A stretch of DNA of 64,000 nucleotides from Tunturiibacter gelidiferens (GTDB lineage Bacteria; Acidobacteriota; Terriglobia; Terriglobales; Acidobacteriaceae), in assembly GCF_013410115.1 (NCBI RefSeq), contig NZ_JACCCV010000002.1:2193213-2257212 (forward strand), given 5' to 3'. The notes below the pieces were generated by a model, which saw nothing but the letters and a program-made list of their open reading frames with translations, searched no databases and had not been told where the DNA came from. The translations under genes were made by a program, and so were the position numbers. Within the stretch, counting starts at the first letter, position 1; the number at the start of each line of letters is the position of its first letter. Shown here one piece after another: positions 18,201 to 26,415 of this stretch.

Positions 18201-18708
18201 TCGCGGCTGGCAGTTGATCAGTATTTCATCGCTGTCTGGCGGTACACCTTTTACCGTCTATACAGGAATTCAGCAAACGGGTGCAGGGTCGGCCAATGCG
18301 GACAGGCCCGATCAGATCGCAAAGCCATCGCTATCCACTGCGAGGCCCAAGAGAGAGGACTACTTCGGGCGCGGAAGCGACAACGCTTCGTTTTTCTCAA
18401 TCCCAAATAACGTTCCGGGAGGAACGGGCCCTAATCAAGGGCGCTTTGGAACTCTCGGACGGAATACCTTTCGAGGACCGGCTTATTACGACTATGACTT
18501 TTCTTTGGTCAAAGACACGCCGATCGGAAGAAGACGATCTGGAGCTGAACTCACCAACTTGCAGTTCAGGGCTGAGTTTTTCAACATGTTCAACATCGTG
18601 AACATGGGGCTTCCGTCGAACACAATCCTTGGGTCGGGCTTTGGCCAGATCAATCGAACGAATGGCAACTCCCGTCAGATTCAGTTTTCTCTGAAGCTCG
18701 AATACTAA
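15280..18708 (+). CDS. TonB-dependent receptor with carboxypeptidase-regulatory-like domain
   Basis: The 1142-residue outer-membrane protein starts at a GTG behind GGAACGAAA; an ATG at 15298 is an alternative. A signal peptide ends near SFAVWAQA. A beta-sandwich carboxypeptidase-regulatory-like segment follows (FSFQNLNAGLYSVTVRVAGN), then a plug domain (VSEIPLNKRDFSQILLLAAG; INGQRGVEATFSLDGADISD; TRPGTSDLHGSFFEFLRNSA). About 800 residues form a 22-strand barrel ending FSLKLEY, the usual C-terminal aromatic signature. Such receptors import large ligands in Acidobacteria. Position next to GH3 genes and the membrane regulator suggests uptake of glucan fragments (inference). No TonB box was assigned. 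Confidence 0.92.
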   Translation: MVTRFPMSANSSSYRIGIFFSLCVVLRMFFPCNNALSFAVWAQAPTSNWNGVLRTDGFLAANEGTVLLDSGTNHYSAAVNKEGAFSFQNLNAGLYSVTVRVAGNFYRSATQVSIPSAVEGVTLKLGRDGSVEMANTQIGRVVDTDQLTNKGVSEIPLNKRDFSQILLLAAGTSSDTNGASNFTQQFAINGQRGVEATFSLDGADISDPEMGGGTFTNFNVDAILDLKSSSGVMPAEIGRGASGYTDILTRPGTSDLHGSFFEFLRNSALDARNYFDHPSPVSPGRIPPFRRNEFGFTNGGPVPISRWLGNSKQIFYFIEYQGFRQVLGTTQVLSVPTAEQRSGMDTTAFPGDTLLVPVNSSISQILARYPLPNYPAGTFGANTYATSSKVNTDADQFSGRLDFQSGAKDHWMARFSLDNLSGPTTNPDQTVIDPSFGVEYVDHQRNGVLTWIHTASPSLTFESSLSAIRTTPSFPTPNTTDPAVKFNDALLEPFNAPGGSVSRDYGNLFQARENVTFSRNAHTVKLGAEIRLNRDSGYYGSSPNGEYDFGGGTAYSAVEITSASGSHTINVGDPLPDTLSAFLTGSAFAYTRAVAPSYFSNGKNIGPTAINRTAIAAYAQDTWKATSRLTIGYGMRLELYTPISDRAHRTSGFFPSPGGGQVFLINPEPRYRTRMNNWGPRLQADYRLRPTLVLHAGAALTTIPPNIWQDNMLTGNLPFVFYPRVTAGPTAFVPYGFQFTPAQLPRVYTPDGTDIFANRRPNDVPANTEVDIDRLEQGIADASEGETTPLNVGAISRNFGNAGLGTWSLGLEQSIGQVTLSAAYVGTTAYKLPRVAFPNAYPGATAEFAPYTHFDAAGQAVGGFGTESEMTATSHSSYNALQVSGQGQTPHGGPGFQANYTWSKSIDDASSVGGTSATSTVGAIAQAAPQNPFDTHPERGPSVFDTRNSFSLSLTQSLPVYAIHPLNHVSSKLTRGWQLISISSLSGGTPFTVYTGIQQTGAGSANADRPDQIAKPSLSTARPKREDYFGRGSDNASFFSIPNNVPGGTGPNQGRFGTLGRNTFRGPAYYDYDFSLVKDTPIGRRRSGAELTNLQFRAEFFNMFNIVNMGLPSNTILGSGFGQINRTNGNSRQIQFSLKLEY

Positions 18709-18884
18709 AGGTCTTCGGTCCCGTGCGCATGATCCAGGCAGTCTGGTTCTGACCGGTCGGAATGATTGAATCGTGAATTGCGCCAATCGGCTTGACGCCG
18801 CCCATTTTGGTCCAATCTACAATCTGCGAATCGATCTCGGGGTCGATGTTCACTGGCGCGAAACGTGCGGATTGGGAGGATCGG

Positions 18885-19485
18885 ATGCGGAATAATCAAG
18901 TCAGGGTCATTGCTTTGGCATTTGCTCTGCAGATCGCCTTACCTGACGCAGGTCGGCAGGCAGTTGCACAGGCCGGAAAGGCCGCCTATCCGGCGGTGGC
19001 TCCCCTCGATCAGTACCTGATATCTGACGAGAAATCCGAGATCGCTCTGGCTCGCAATGCTGCACCCGGTTCCATTTCCGATGGAGCCGAAGTGATGGTG
19101 CTGGGGTGAAGGGCGCGAATGGCTTTCTCTGCATCGTGGAAAGGTCGTGGGGCAGAGCACAGATCAGGCGGAGTTCTGGAATCCGAAGATGCGCCCCCAT
19201 TGCTCAATGCTCAAGCCGCGAGGAGCTTTGCGCCGATCTACCTGATGAAGACCAGGCTTGTACTGGCAGGAAAATCGAAGGCTGAAATCGCGCAGGCAAT
19301 CGCGACGGCACTGAATTGGAAGGAGCTGCCCGCGCTGGAGTCTGGCGCGATGGCTTACATGATGTCGAAGCAGCAGTCCTTGAACGACCGGGATAAGGTC
19401 TGGCACTCGCATGCGATGTTTTTTCTCCCGGCGACATGACGAAGAGCTGGGCAGCCGACGATCCCAACTCACCTGTCAGGTAGCG
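18885..19485 (+). pseudogene. Decayed secreted-protein gene, multiple frameshifts
   Basis: A good start (GGGAGGATCGG then ATG) opens a frame with a signal-like N-terminus (VIALAFALQIALPDAG) and APLDQYLISDEKSEIALARN up to SDGAEVMVLG, then stops at 19109. Further segments in other frames continue what looks like the same protein: VKGANGFLCIVERSWG, then DQAEFWNPKM, then SFAPIYLMKTRLVLAGKSKA with AYMMSKQQSLNDRDKVWHSH, and finally MTKSWAADDPNSPV. From recollection the intact acidobacterial family is about 200-230 residues with exactly this order. At least three frameshifts plus a small deletion break it. Function of the intact family is unknown. Confidence 0.7.
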
Positions 19486-19663
19486 CATGCACAGAGACTG
19501 GAGTTTGATTGGACTTAGGCACAAATGCTTGTGTCTCCACCGGAGACACGAGTGCGTGATGTGAGCCACGATCGATCCTGTGCTGCCTGTGCTCACCAAC
19601 ATCCCAGGCTTTCTCGTCCGAGCAGGTTGTGGGTTCGACGATAGCTAACCGGACACTCCCACT

Positions 19664-22600
19664 CTAGAAGACGAATCTGCCGCTGACCAGCCCGGACCTG
19701 GGACCACCGAAGCTCTTGGCCGTTGTGCTGGTGATCTGTCCGACGCTGTTATCAGTGATGGTGACGTTTGGATCTCCGAAGTTTGTGTGATTGAGTACGT
19801 TTGTGAAGCTTCCTCTCAACTCGAAGCTAGTCTCCCTGAACGCCGGGAAGCTCTTGAACAGAGCAGCATTGAGCGCGTTCATGTTGGGACCCTCGACAGT
19901 ACCGAACGATCCGCTACCGAACGTTCCATTTTGAGGGACTGCGAAGGCCGTCGCATTGAACCAATTGGTGATCGATCGTTTACTTTGAGGAGCGAGAGAT
20001 CCACCCACACGCTGAGCCGCGCCGGCGAACTGATTGGTGTTTGAAGGATCTGGCCCGCTAAAGCCGGGAGAGAGGAAATCGCCGCTTTGAGACAAGTACG
20101 CTGCGCTTAATCGCCAGCCGCCAATAAAGCGCGACGCGAAGTTATCTGCGTTCAACAGACGCTCGCCTCTACCGAAGGGGAGTTCCCATATCAGGTTGGA
20201 TACGAAGCTTACCCGGGGTGTGTACTTTGCATTTCCTTTTTGACGCGAGAGGTTGTAACTATTCTCAGCCGTGACGCCGCCCTCGATGCCATTTGCCAGA
20301 GTGTCGTCATCGTCGGTGAGATTTTTCGCCCAGGTGAATCCAGCCTCGTAGCTGAGACCATGGCGGAAAGTGCGGTTTACCTCAGCCGACAACGCGTTGT
20401 AGTTTTCGTATCCGCCGTTTCGGAAGAGATAGGCAGAGTAGAAGAGAGGATAAGGAGTCGCACTTTGCGAGAATGGCGTCGTGCTCGCAGGGACCTGGTT
20501 GACGTTGGTGGCATAGGTCAGTTTTACAGCTCGCGTGCCGATGTACGACAAGCGGAGGCTGGTAGCGAAGCCGAGGTTCTGTTCAAGCGTGAGATTGAAC
20601 TGCTGTACATAAGGATTGCGGTAGTTATGGTCGAAGGTCTGAATGCTGACAGCCCCTGCTCCAATGCCCCCCGCCGCGCTGTTGATTGGATGCTGAAAGT
20701 CGACAAGTGGAGCGCCGTTCACGAGACCGTTGGTGTAGCCAACGGTGACTCCATAGGGTCCTCCGTAGAGATACGAGAACAGGGCCGCGCTGATCTCATC
20801 ATTGAAGATTCCGTACCCGCCACGGATCACGGTGTTCTCATCCTTGAATGGCCGATAGGCAAAGCCAAACCTTGGATAGGCGGCCAGCTTGAACGAGTTC
20901 CTCATGCTGCGATCAGGGAAGCCAGCGGTCTGGGCAGTTTCGATAGGAATTTCAGACGGAAAGACTGGATTGATGTTTTGCTGTGCGATGGTGAGATTGG
21001 GAACGACGATAGCTCCGGTTTTGGGATCGAATGATGCGATTACGTTGTACTTGTCAACTGCCGGGCTGTTGTACTCATAACGCACCCCGAGAAACAGCGT
21101 CAGATTTCGCTTGATCTTCCAATCGTCCTGAACGAAGGCATTGAGATCCCATAGCCGTGAGTACTGGGGCGTGCGCGGATAGGTATATCCAGTCGTTTGG
21201 GGCAGACCAAGAAGAAAGTCTGCGTAATCGAAGTTCGAAAAAGACCCGGTGAAGCTATAGCTTCCGAAGGTCGGATTGAAGTACTGCTCAGCTTGCATGG
21301 GCCTGTACTCTGCTCCCGCCTTGAACGTATGTGCGCCGCGCTCGTATGTCACCTGATCCACGAATTGAACGGTCTGCTCTGTGGGCTGACTGTCTGGCAA
21401 TTGGTAGGGCGACGTGAAATTGTTCAGGGAGACAGAGGGGATACCTGTTTTGTCATCGGGTGCGACCTGGAGACCTGTAATTCCCAGGGAGTCTACTAGC
21501 GGCTGTCCCGCAATTTCTCCGCCGAAATCATTCGCTGTGTGCGTCAGGCCAAACTTGGCGACATTGATCATGTGGGGAGTGAGTATCCAGGTATCGGACA
21601 ACACCCCTTGCCAAGTATGTCGCTTTTGGACGCGGTATCCCGTCAGTGAAGGCGGAAGGCCACTATCGAGGACTTCTGGAGAAGACCTGATGTATCCGAC
21701 ACGGGCAAAGATTGTGTTGTGCGGCGAGAACGCATAGTCGCCCCTTAGATAGTAGCGATTGGTATAGATATGCTGAGGATATGTTCCTCTGAAGTTAGCG
21801 ATGTAGCTCGTTGGCGATCCGAAGTTTGGCGAAGGATAGAACGTATTTTGCCAGGTCAGCGCCCCTGCGTTGAGCATAGGCTTGGGAATCGTATTGTTCT
21901 GAAACGGAGTTCCAGTGTACGGGTTGTTGATGACAATCGGATTCGGTCCCTGGAGCAGCGCACTAAAGTCGCCGCCGCGCATTGCGAGAGTGGGCACGCT
22001 AGGGTTGATCGATATCGGCTGCGCCTCTCTTAGGAATTCGCTCGAGGCGAAGAGAAATAGCTTGTTCTTGATGATTGGTCCGCCGATGTTGGCGCCGAAA
22101 TCGTTCTGGACAAGGCCGCCTACGCTGTTCGCAAAATAATTCCTTGCCTGAAAGGCGTTACTCGCGTAGTTCTCGAATACATCTCCATGGATTGCATTTG
22201 TGCCGGATTTTGTGATGACGCTCACGTTGAGCAGTTGTCCGAGTTCGGCTTTATTGTTGACCGCAGTGTACTCAACCTCCTGGATCATTCCGAACGGAGG
22301 AAGCGACGGACCGACCATATTCCCGTAGAGAGCCGAATTTGAACTGATTCCATCGACGTTGTAATAAGCCTCGCTGCCGCGCGATCCATACATCGACCAA
22401 TCAAAGGAACCCCCAGCCTGGGACCCGCCAGGTAACAGTGAGGTATAGAAGAGCAAGCCGCTGTCGCCTGTCGAGTCCGACGTGCTCAACAGATTTGACG
22501 AAGAATTAGTCAGAGTCTGAGCCGATACGGTACTTGAAATCGAAGGCATCTCCGTCTCGATGACCGAGTCTCCCGCAGTGACCGTAACTGTCGAATTGGT

Positions 22601-22996
22601 GCTTCCAACCTTCATGGTCACGTCAGTGCGCAGAGTTTGCTGGGAAGCGAGAACCACTCCTGTATCTATGACCGCGGCAAAGCCGGGAGTTTCAACCTTG
22701 ACGGTGTAGGTGCCGGGGTTCAAACCTGCAACAACGTAATCGCCCTTCGAGTTTGTGGTTACACTTCGGCTGATGTTGGTGCCGTCGTTCGTAACAGTCA
22801 CCTGAGCATTGGGCAAAACGGCTCCATCCTGCGTGGTAACGGTTCCGGTAATAGCACCTTCCGTTCCCTGACCGAGCAGCGGCGAACAAAGCAGAAGAAG
22901 GGCAAGCGTGACGAGGCAAAGCGATTGCCACAGTTGCCGGCATAGACGGAGTTGGCGGGCGCCACTAGCAATCCGTTGCGCGAATTCGGCTTTCAT
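19664..22996 (-). CDS. TonB-dependent receptor with carboxypeptidase-regulatory-like domain
   Basis: The 1110-residue product follows CGGAGGAACTGTCCA. A signal peptide (LVTLALLLLCSPLLGQ) precedes a carboxypeptidase-regulatory-like Ig fold: GAITGTVTTQDGAVLPNAQV, GDYVVAGLNPGTYTVKVETP. The plug domain includes GSRGSEAYYNVDGISSNS and ITKSGTNAIHGDVFENYASN, and a long barrel follows, ending PRSGLVSGRFVF. It is typical of the large acidobacterial Oar/SusC-like receptors. It lies downstream of, and on the same strand as, the sugar porter and amidohydrolase, so it is probably the outer-membrane importer of the adjoining sugar locus. A candidate operator-like element lies about 90 bp upstream. Confidence 0.93.
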   Translation of the reverse strand: MKAEFAQRIASGARQLRLCRQLWQSLCLVTLALLLLCSPLLGQGTEGAITGTVTTQDGAVLPNAQVTVTNDGTNISRSVTTNSKGDYVVAGLNPGTYTVKVETPGFAAVIDTGVVLASQQTLRTDVTMKVGSTNSTVTVTAGDSVIETEMPSISSTVSAQTLTNSSSNLLSTSDSTGDSGLLFYTSLLPGGSQAGGSFDWSMYGSRGSEAYYNVDGISSNSALYGNMVGPSLPPFGMIQEVEYTAVNNKAELGQLLNVSVITKSGTNAIHGDVFENYASNAFQARNYFANSVGGLVQNDFGANIGGPIIKNKLFLFASSEFLREAQPISINPSVPTLAMRGGDFSALLQGPNPIVINNPYTGTPFQNNTIPKPMLNAGALTWQNTFYPSPNFGSPTSYIANFRGTYPQHIYTNRYYLRGDYAFSPHNTIFARVGYIRSSPEVLDSGLPPSLTGYRVQKRHTWQGVLSDTWILTPHMINVAKFGLTHTANDFGGEIAGQPLVDSLGITGLQVAPDDKTGIPSVSLNNFTSPYQLPDSQPTEQTVQFVDQVTYERGAHTFKAGAEYRPMQAEQYFNPTFGSYSFTGSFSNFDYADFLLGLPQTTGYTYPRTPQYSRLWDLNAFVQDDWKIKRNLTLFLGVRYEYNSPAVDKYNVIASFDPKTGAIVVPNLTIAQQNINPVFPSEIPIETAQTAGFPDRSMRNSFKLAAYPRFGFAYRPFKDENTVIRGGYGIFNDEISAALFSYLYGGPYGVTVGYTNGLVNGAPLVDFQHPINSAAGGIGAGAVSIQTFDHNYRNPYVQQFNLTLEQNLGFATSLRLSYIGTRAVKLTYATNVNQVPASTTPFSQSATPYPLFYSAYLFRNGGYENYNALSAEVNRTFRHGLSYEAGFTWAKNLTDDDDTLANGIEGGVTAENSYNLSRQKGNAKYTPRVSFVSNLIWELPFGRGERLLNADNFASRFIGGWRLSAAYLSQSGDFLSPGFSGPDPSNTNQFAGAAQRVGGSLAPQSKRSITNWFNATAFAVPQNGTFGSGSFGTVEGPNMNALNAALFKSFPAFRETSFELRGSFTNVLNHTNFGDPNVTITDNSVGQITSTTAKSFGGPRSGLVSGRFVF

Positions 22997-23301
22997 TGGA
23001 CAGTTCCTCCGTTTAGTTACTCCATTACCTGAGATACATTGGCCTGATTGCTACGGCCGTCGGCATTCTCTTATATTCCGTTTTATTACGATTTATGGTT
23101 TATAGAGAGGAACAGTAACAGATATGACAGCGATGTCAAGATTAAAAGAAATCTAACGTAATATTGTTGAATTTACTGTTGGTTGGGTGCAGGGCTTAAC
23201 CTGTCCGGACTTGCAATCGGGTCCCCTCGATCACAAACGAAGCAGTTCTTAAAAAATGCGCCGCTGCTAGGTGAGCAGCCGCTTCATGAGGAGCGGCACG
23301 G
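22997..23301. other. Promoter region of the TonB receptor
   Basis: This 305-bp gene-free stretch contains TTCCGTTTTATTACGATTT at 23076-23094. It resembles the TTTCGTTT half site of the palindrome at 26332-26367 and the published E. coli AgaR consensus. A GCCGCT/AGCGGC hairpin lies just downstream of the sugar porter stop and lacks a U-run. No coding sequence was seen. Confidence 0.35.
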
Positions 23302-25104
23302 TTAGCTTCCCAAGGCTTCGAAGTGCTGCTCAATCTGCTCCAGGGTCTTTCCTTTGGTCTCCGGCAGGAAGAAGGTTGCGGTGATGAAGTAGATCACTGT
23401 GAACCCGGCAAACAGAAAGAACATAGTCGAGTAGCCGTATTTACTTACGACAGGGAGAAACAGAACCGCCAGTGTGGTCGATACGAGCTGATTGATCACT
23501 AGCGCGACACTCATTCCGATGGAGCGAATTCGCGTTGGCATTAACTCCGAAAGCGCAAGCCAGACGCAGACTCCGGGCCCTACTGCAAAGAAAGCGATAA
23601 ACGCAAACAGCGCGAGCGCCACCAGGTATCCGTGAGTCCGATCGGGAATTTGACCGATTCGCGCTCGTTCAATTGTCAAAGGCGCGGTCCGAGCAGCGTC
23701 GAGATCAGAGAAAGGATTCTTGAAGAAGGCTTCGATCCTGGTCGCAGGAATGGAGCTTGCCCGAGTAACCCGGAGGGGTTCTGCCGCAGGGTCGTCTGAG
23801 CGTACGAAAGTAGTCGCCCCGGTAAAGCCTCCGTAGGAGTAGATCACCGCCAGCGATGCATGGGCACCAAGCGAGGTCGTGTCTTCGTGACCGCTGGCCG
23901 TTAGTAGACGATCGGCTTCCGGTTGATCGAACTTAAGGATCAACTCCTGTTGCGGCCCTACGAGAGATTGGACAGCGCCGCGACACTCCAAATTGGATTT
24001 TTCCGTTTTCCAAAATAGCGTTCCGATTGTGATCAGCGTCGCCATCAGGCCCGTGCTACCCAAAATGAGCAAAAACCTGCGTCCCTTGCGATCGACGAGT
24101 GTCATTCCTACGATCGTCATCAGGAAGTTTACGGTAGTAAAGATGACATATCCCCAATGCGCTGCTAAATCGGAGAGGCCGCTTTGTAGCAGAATGCTTG
24201 TGTTGTAGCCGATGATCGAGTTGACGCCGGTCGCGGTGTTACAGAAGAGAATCACGCAAGCAAGTAGAAATGGAATGAGGTACTTTCTGCGAAAGAGACT
24301 CTCTGTGTTCTTCTGACCTGATCCATCCGGCATCCCGACATTCAGCGAACGCTCTTCCATCTCGCCGAACTCGAGCTCCGCCATTGCCGGTGTTCGCGAG
24401 CGAAGGAGTGCCGCCATAGCACGTTCACGATGGCCAGCGCGAAATAGATGGCGCGGAGACTCCGTGACGAAGATACTACCGAGAACGAATAGGACTCCGG
24501 GCGGCAGCGAGATCCAGAAGATGTGTCGCCACGCACGATCTTTGACCTGAAACAACGCCGCGGCATCGGACGCACGCGCCACAGCTTCAACGCGATAGCT
24601 GTAGTAAATTCCGATCAATGCTGCGGCTACGATACCGAGCGTAAGCAGCCACTGAAATATGCCCGTTCCTTTACCGCGATTGGTTGAAGCGAGGCATTCC
24701 GCGAGATAGAGGGGAACCACCACACCGATAAATCCCCCACTGATGCCCTGCAGGAGTCGTCCAACAAATAGAGGACCGTAGCCATGGGACAGCGCGATGA
24801 CGGGAATGCTCACAACAAAGACGAGGCCGCTCAAGGTCATCATCGGTTTGCGGCCCATCCAGTCTGCGAGCAGCCCGGCGAAGATGGTCGAGATGACGCT
24901 ACCGAGCAAGACAGCCGCCACAATCACCGAGAGCTGTCCGGCATTCAATCCTGAGGTCGCCTCCAGATAGGGCAGCGCTCCCCCGATGATTCCGATGTCC
25001 ACCCCATAGAGCAGGCCGCCGAGTCCGGCTACACACAAGAGCAAAGCGTTATAGCTGTGTTGACTTGAGGCTGATGCGGAAGAGGAACTAGCTCCAGAGA
25101 TCAT
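23302..25104 (-). CDS. MFS sugar porter with large loop insertion
   Basis: A 600-residue sugar-porter-family transporter (family size is usually 450-500). Signature motifs are GLLYGVDIGIIGGALPYL, DWMGRKPMMTLSG, GRLLQGISGGFIG, ESPRHL, DRKGRRFLL and the C-terminal PETKGKTLEQIEQHF. Residues about 367-490 form an insertion between helices 9 and 10, expected on the periplasmic face. It contains QELILKFDQPEADRL, SLAVIYSYGGFTGA and FFKNPFSDLDAARTAP. The segment is not part of the standard fold, and I do not recognise it. It sits 36 bp downstream of the amidohydrolase gene, so both are probably one transcript. It likely imports the mono- or disaccharide released by the neighbouring glycosidase (inference). 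Confidence 0.92.
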   Translation of the reverse strand: MISGASSSSASASSQHSYNALLLCVAGLGGLLYGVDIGIIGGALPYLEATSGLNAGQLSVIVAAVLLGSVISTIFAGLLADWMGRKPMMTLSGLVFVVSIPVIALSHGYGPLFVGRLLQGISGGFIGVVVPLYLAECLASTNRGKGTGIFQWLLTLGIVAAALIGIYYSYRVEAVARASDAAALFQVKDRAWRHIFWISLPPGVLFVLGSIFVTESPRHLFRAGHRERAMAALLRSRTPAMAELEFGEMEERSLNVGMPDGSGQKNTESLFRRKYLIPFLLACVILFCNTATGVNSIIGYNTSILLQSGLSDLAAHWGYVIFTTVNFLMTIVGMTLVDRKGRRFLLILGSTGLMATLITIGTLFWKTEKSNLECRGAVQSLVGPQQELILKFDQPEADRLLTASGHEDTTSLGAHASLAVIYSYGGFTGATTFVRSDDPAAEPLRVTRASSIPATRIEAFFKNPFSDLDAARTAPLTIERARIGQIPDRTHGYLVALALFAFIAFFAVGPGVCVWLALSELMPTRIRSIGMSVALVINQLVSTTLAVLFLPVVSKYGYSTMFFLFAGFTVIYFITATFFLPETKGKTLEQIEQHFEALGS

Positions 25105-25140
25105 AGGTCGTATTTGCTCCCGCCAGCAGTATCTCAGGGG

Positions 25141-26220
25141 TCATTCCTGCTCCCAATTTGACTTTAGATTTGGCAACAAACGCAGCGCATTGTCTCGATA
25201 AACCTTCCGTAGAACATCCGCCGGCAAGTCCATTCCATAGATGTTCCAGCGTCCTTGGCGAGATGCGTGGGTGGGGTATTCGAAATATTCGTCCGCCGTC
25301 TCCAGGAACCGATAATAGAGACGATACATCTCGACTTCCGGAACAAGATCGGCGCCGAACAAAATCCGATCTGCAAAACGCAGGAAGAACTTCCGCGCCG
25401 AGTAGGGTTGCCGCCCCAGTTCGGATGCCCTCGCACTGATATCCACCAGCACATTTGGATTTGCATCCAGCATCGCAGATACACGCTGAAGATCTTCTGC
25501 ATTCTCGGCAATGTGAGCGGCGACGAAAGTTGTCCCCGGATGTCTCTTGAAGACGCGATCCCGCTGGTCGAGCAACTCATGTTTGCTGAACTCGGCGCCA
25601 AAGAAGCTCCAGTCGGGATGAGCAGCCAACTCCTCATAGCGCTCGTTGTTCGCATCAATTGGAAGGAAAAAAGCCTCGGGGTCTCCAATATGCACCATCA
25701 CCGGAATGCCGAGCTGCCCGGCTTTGTCAAAGATCGGAGCAAGACGTTCGTCATCAACGTGTAGGAGCTGTCCGCTTGCATCACGCACGGACAAGCCGAG
25801 ATCCTTCCAGAACTTGAATCCGATGGCTCCATGCTCTACCAAACACTCAAGCCTGTCGATGCTTACGCTAACAAAATCGTCGCGCTCGACGCCTGTCCAA
25901 TCCATCCAGCCGATGGTCGAGAAGCGTGTAGCATCCGCCGATCGGTAACGATCTATCATGCGGATAGCCTCTTCTCCCACCTTCATCGTGATGTTGACGA
26001 TGTGCTCGATTCCGCAAGCATCCATGATATCCAGCACATGTTTTGGATCCTGTGCATCAAGGTGGTTGTGATAGTCAATGACCGGAAAGCGTGGAAGTAA
26101 CACTTGGTGGCGTGGCGTGGTCAGCATACAGCGTGGATGAAAGTCGCTGAGCGGAAGCGTGACATCGGCCGTTGCCGATACCATGGCGATAAACTTGTCC
26201 TGTGTGTTCTGTTCCGACAT
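25141..26220 (-). CDS. Amidohydrolase-2 family metal-dependent hydrolase
   Basis: About 359 residues. TGAGGAAATG places the better ribosome spacing at the second of two adjacent ATGs. The TIM-barrel amidohydrolase features are visible: the strand-1 HxH as VIDYHNHLDAQ, a strand-5 histidine in VMVHIGDPEAFF, another in TFVAAHIAENAEDL, and the final aspartate in RILFGADLVPEVEMY. Members remove or rearrange groups on ring acids and sugar lactones, so the substrate is uncertain. It is first in a minus-strand pair with the sugar porter and divergent from the GH36-like gene across the 36-bp palindrome. This ties it to the same sugar pathway. Lactone hydrolysis or deacetylation are both possible; neither is shown. 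Confidence 0.88.
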   Translation of the reverse strand: MSEQNTQDKFIAMVSATADVTLPLSDFHPRCMLTTPRHQVLLPRFPVIDYHNHLDAQDPKHVLDIMDACGIEHIVNITMKVGEEAIRMIDRYRSADATRFSTIGWMDWTGVERDDFVSVSIDRLECLVEHGAIGFKFWKDLGLSVRDASGQLLHVDDERLAPIFDKAGQLGIPVMVHIGDPEAFFLPIDANNERYEELAAHPDWSFFGAEFSKHELLDQRDRVFKRHPGTTFVAAHIAENAEDLQRVSAMLDANPNVLVDISARASELGRQPYSARKFFLRFADRILFGADLVPEVEMYRLYYRFLETADEYFEYPTHASRQGRWNIYGMDLPADVLRKVYRDNALRLLPNLKSNWEQE

Positions 26221-26331
26221 CATTTCCTCATTCTTGAGGCGTTTGCTTTTTCGATTCGAGAGTCTCTTTTCGTCGCCGTTTAGCTCCTGTCAGGCTCCGG
26301 CACGTGGAGAGATACGATAAGTGAGACTATA

Positions 26332-26367
26332 AAACGAAACATATCATTATTTCTATATATTTCGTTT
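26332..26367. promoter_or_regulatory. 36-bp palindrome, probable DeoR/AgaR operator
   Basis: AAACGAAA (26332-26339) and TTTCGTTT (26360-26367) are perfect inverted arms. A second in-register pair, ATAT (26341-26344) and ATAT (26355-26358), lies inside. The TTTCGTTT core resembles the published E. coli AgaR operator consensus. The site is in the divergent promoter between the amidohydrolase/sugar-porter pair and the glycosidase gene. It is therefore placed to control both arms of the locus. Confidence 0.6.
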
Positions 26368-26415
26368 ATGCTAAAAGATAATCACTTCAATCACCGAACT
26401 CGGGGCTAACGCACT

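Noticed and set aside
20240..21034. 264-codon plus-strand frame opposite the TonB receptor
   Set aside because: Shadow frame antisense to a confident receptor gene.
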